Shown here: positions 62,601 through 64,000 of the stretch, piece after piece
Layout: every line of letters begins with the position of its first letter
Position numbering within the stretch: position 1 is the first letter of the stretch
From: Clostridiaceae bacterium
GTDB lineage: Bacteria; Bacillota; Clostridia; Acetivibrionales; DUMC01
Length of the DNA: 64,000 nucleotides
Assembly: GCA_012840075.1 (NCBI GenBank)
Contig: DUMC01000112.1
Location: 1 to 64,000, forward strand
Reading direction: 5' to 3'
Program-made: the position numbers and the translations under genes
Notes under the pieces: model-generated
Seen by the model: the letters and a program-made list of their open reading frames with translations, nothing else
Databases searched by the model: none
Told to the model about the DNA's origin: nothing

Positions 62601-63314
62601 AAACAAAGGCAAGTACTGCGTGAGATTATAGAAAGAAAAGATTTCTTCGTCAAACCGTCAATATGGATTATCGGCGGTGACGGATGGGCATATGATATTG
62701 GATACGGCGGTTTGGACCAGGTATTGGCTTTAGGTGAAGATGTCAATTTATTCGTCATGGACACGGAGGTATATTCAAATACAGGAGGACAAGCGTCAAA
62801 ATCCACACCGACTGCAGCAGTTGCTAAATTCGTAGCTGCAGGAAAAAGAACGTCTAAAAAGGATCTTGGCATGATGGCCATGACATACGGAAACGTTTAT
62901 GTAGCTCAAATTGCAATGGGAGCAGATATGAACCAGACAATTAAAGCGATAACCGAAGCTGAAAAATATAAAGGACCGTCCCTGATAATAGCTTATTCCC
63001 CATGTATAAACCACGGTATCAAAACGGGCATGGGAACAAGTATCATGCAAGAAAGAAAAGCCGTTGAATCAGGTTACTGGCATTTATACAGATTTAATCC
63101 GGATCTTAAAAAGGATGGCAAGAATCCATTCATCCTCGATTCAAAAGAACCAAAAGGTAATTTCATGGACTTTATCAAAGGTGAAATTAGATTTTCGCAG
63201 CTTGAAAACAGCTTCAAAGAAGATGCACAAGAACTTTACCAAGCAGCTGAAAGAAATGCAAAAGAAAGATATGAAATGTATAAGAAATTAGCAACTATGT
63301 GGAGTCTAGCTTGA
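59652..63314 (+). CDS. nifJ: Pyruvate:ferredoxin (flavodoxin) oxidoreductase
   Basis: A single-chain PFOR of 1220 residues that oxidises pyruvate and CoA to acetyl-CoA, CO2 and reduced ferredoxin, the central step of anaerobic sugar fermentation. Domains in order: pyrimidine-binding TPP domain I (MDGNQAAAYASYAFTEVAAIYPITPSSPMAE), domain II, CoA-binding and gamma-type region (GLGSDGTVGANKSAIKIIG), a two-cluster ferredoxin insert (CIQCNRCSFVCPHATIRP; CTGCGNCADVCPAKG) and the C-terminal TPP domain with ACPGCGETPY, GGDGWAYDIGYGGLDQVLA and the TPP-site DTEVYSNTGGQASKSTP. GAGGAGTG precedes the ATG. All cluster cysteines are present; length is slightly above the usual 1170-1200. Confidence 0.97.
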   Translation: MSKKQTMDGNQAAAYASYAFTEVAAIYPITPSSPMAESVDEWATKGMKNIFGQKVKVVEMQSEAGAAGAMHGSLAAGALTTTYTASQGLLLMIPNIYKMAGELLPGVLHVSARAIATHALSIFGDHQDVMACRQTGAAMMASANVQEVMDLGFISHLSAIKSRIPFIHFFDGFRTSHEYQKIDVPDYDEIESLIDYEAINAFRRRGLNPQHPVARGTAQNPDIYFQGREASNKFYNEVPSIVEYYMKEYGKITGRKYNLFDYYGANDAEYVIVAMGSVCDTIEEVVDYLNKRGEKTGLIKVHLYRPFSESHFLSVLPNTVKRIAVLDRTKEPGALGEPLYLDVVKTLSKNPAFSKLDTDYVIGGRYGLGSKDTRPSQILAVFKSLKQNKPKDRFTIGIVDDVTNTSLPEEGVIDTTPEGTISCKFWGLGSDGTVGANKSAIKIIGDNTDLYVQGYFSYDSKKSGGTTISHLRFGKQPIRSSYLIYNADYIACHNKSFIYHYDILKGLKKNGTFVLNCPWTPEELDEKLPGYLKKYIAENDINFYIIDAVSIASEVGLGNRINMIMQTVFFKLANVIPLEDAIRYLKDSIEKSYGKKGKDIVNMNTAAVDRALEALIKVDVPESWKNISNDDLEPIGRIVLDETGEPDFVKNIQRPMARNEGDELPVSAFNGMEDGSYPLGTTAYEKRGIAVFLPQWQEEKCIQCNRCSFVCPHATIRPFLLDKEEQKRKPEGFVTLKAMGKGFEEYEYRIQVSPYDCTGCGNCADVCPAKGKALVMVPAEEEMERQSENWEFAMTLTEKKGLLPLDTLKGSQFARPLLEFNGACPGCGETPYIRLLTQLFGERMIIANATGCSSIWAASAPSIAYTTNAEGKGPAWANSLFEDNAEFGFGIYLGIKQIRSKLTELIYLAVNEGIIDKYAAELGYNAEELRQNLKEWLQNKDDGEKSKVLSDKIISILNKIDKNKLIKSINSNMGDNPANSDDLKQRQVLREIIERKDFFVKPSIWIIGGDGWAYDIGYGGLDQVLALGEDVNLFVMDTEVYSNTGGQASKSTPTAAVAKFVAAGKRTSKKDLGMMAMTYGNVYVAQIAMGADMNQTIKAITEAEKYKGPSLIIAYSPCINHGIKTGMGTSIMQERKAVESGYWHLYRFNPDLKKDGKNPFILDSKEPKGNFMDFIKGEIRFSQLENSFKEDAQELYQAAERNAKERYEMYKKLATMWSLA

Positions 63315-63439
63315 ACAATTTACTAACGACAAATTTACTAACGACAGATTTACTAGTAACAAAGGAGAAGGAACAATAATACGCTTTATACTGTGAAGAT
63401 TTTATGAAGATTTACGCTACCGTAAGTTGCATCAAAAAA

Positions 63440-63480
63440 CACCGCAGATTCTAATAAAATCCGGATCTGCGGTGATTATT
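63440..63480. terminator. Terminator downstream of PFOR
   Basis: CACCGCAGAT pairs with ATCTGCGGTG around a 15-base loop, followed by ATTATTTT. The flanking T/A runs on both sides let it act for the convergent small gene too. Confidence 0.8.
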
Positions 63481-63522
63481 TTAATAATCTTAATAATCTT
63501 TAAAACAGATTAATTGCAGTTT

Positions 63523-63690
63523 TTATTTCTGATTTTCTTCCACATGTTCTCTTGCATGCTCAACATCAAATTCACTTGGGATAGGTACATTTGAAACAGG
63601 TTTAGTCCGTTTTATATTTGCCCATGCAGCGGTATCATGCTTTTCGATTGGGTTGATACTTAATCTTTTATTCTGTGATTTATTTGCCAT
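63523..63690 (-). CDS. Small DUF3787-type spore-associated protein
   Basis: About 55 residues from ATG 63690, with AAAGGAG eight bases upstream; the frame extends seven codons further without a ribosome site. The sequence MANKSQNKRL... then EKHDTAAWANIKRTKPVSNVPIPSE and ending EHVEENQK matches the small clostridial DUF3787 family (HDTAAWA...KPVSNVPIPS motif), reported mainly in spore formers. Soluble, no helix anchor. Function unknown. Confidence 0.82.
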   Translation of the reverse strand: MANKSQNKRLSINPIEKHDTAAWANIKRTKPVSNVPIPSEFDVEHAREHVEENQK

Positions 63691-64000
63691 AAAAATACTC
63701 CTTTCTCGCATTAATTAAATAATTTATATGCTAAGAAACGTAAACTTATGAAACTGAATGCACTTTAATCAGAGATTTCAGTAAATTTTTCAGGAAGTAT
63801 TAATAAATATTATATATTTAGAATTTCCTGTTGATAAAAAATTATGATTTAAAATAAGTATATAATCTAAACTACATTGAGATATAGAAGAATATTCGAG
63901 GACTATGTTTAGGCAAATAAACTGATATTTTTTGTTTTTCTAAATGAAATTTTTATAGGAAGACACCAAAATTCAATATATTTATGTTGCAGCAAATTAG
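63691..64000. other. Window end, nothing recognised
   Basis: AT-rich sequence. No gene, repeat or RNA element was identified; any downstream gene starts beyond the window. Confidence 0.4.

Noticed and set aside
62018-62881. Extra frames inside the PFOR gene on both strands
   Set aside because: They lie entirely within a well-conserved enzyme gene and show no independent signals.

Overview
The window looks like chromosome from a low-GC, endospore-forming anaerobic Clostridia (Firmicutes). The evidence is AT-rich intergenic DNA, strong GGAGG ribosome sites with frequent TTG/GTG starts, spore coat and tiny sporulation-type proteins, SLH-anchored GH18 proteins, pyruvate:ferredoxin oxidoreductase, a T-box, a guanine riboswitch and an L20-type infC leader. 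I cannot name the species. No prophage, CRISPR array, rRNA or intact transposase was seen.

Layout. (1) 1-9.7 kb, housekeeping: a stand-alone IMP cyclohydrolase, purD overlapping nadD, yqeK, rsfS and leuS, then a D,D-carboxypeptidase (minus strand) and comEA. (2) 9.9-17.4 kb: a 49-aa membrane peptide, a purine permease behind a guanine riboswitch, thrS behind a Thr T-box, and infC-rpmI-rplT with an attenuated leader and an ATT start for IF3, then an rRNA methyltransferase. (3) 17.4-24.1 kb, sporulation and envelope: DUF4363/DUF421 pair, two CotF-type proteins, a Cys-rich mini-protein, a second D,D-carboxypeptidase and a B12-binding radical SAM enzyme with a low-complexity insert. (4) 24.7-29.4 kb: three consecutive TadE/TadG-like pseudopilin genes without their secretion machinery. 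(5) 29.4-38.2 kb: a carbohydrate-uptake locus (ABC permeases, binding protein, AraC-type sensor-regulator, GH127-like enzyme) in visible decay. Two of its genes are broken exactly where copies of an interspersed GACGGTTCTTTTGTC repeat lie, and a third by a single-base frameshift.

(6) 38.5-47.3 kb: S-adenosylhomocysteinase, a MalY/PatB C-S lyase, an iron alcohol dehydrogenase, two GH18-SLH paralogues and tRNA-Thr(CGT). (7) 47.3-52.4 kb: a zinc-ribbon protein, an ECF transporter S component next to a stand-alone MetH-activation-domain protein, and rhaA with a class II aldolase. (8) 52.7-59.3 kb: a ferritin-like coat-type protein, a candidate inverted-repeat element carrying a mini-ORF, type II pantothenate kinase, a UroD/MtbA-type methyltransferase fused to a CxxC thioredoxin-like domain, a CobW-type GTPase, and three tiny membrane peptides. 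(9) 59.6-64 kb: PFOR and a small DUF3787 protein.

The most unusual items are the UroD-type methyltransferase fusion (it lacks the usual zinc-ligand His) paired with a G3E GTPase, the repeat family that appears to have eroded the sugar locus, the orphan pseudopilin trio, the cluster of tiny membrane peptides, and the inverted-repeat mini-ORF element. Several ORF starts were moved inward to fit ribosome-binding sites; these are stated in the entries.
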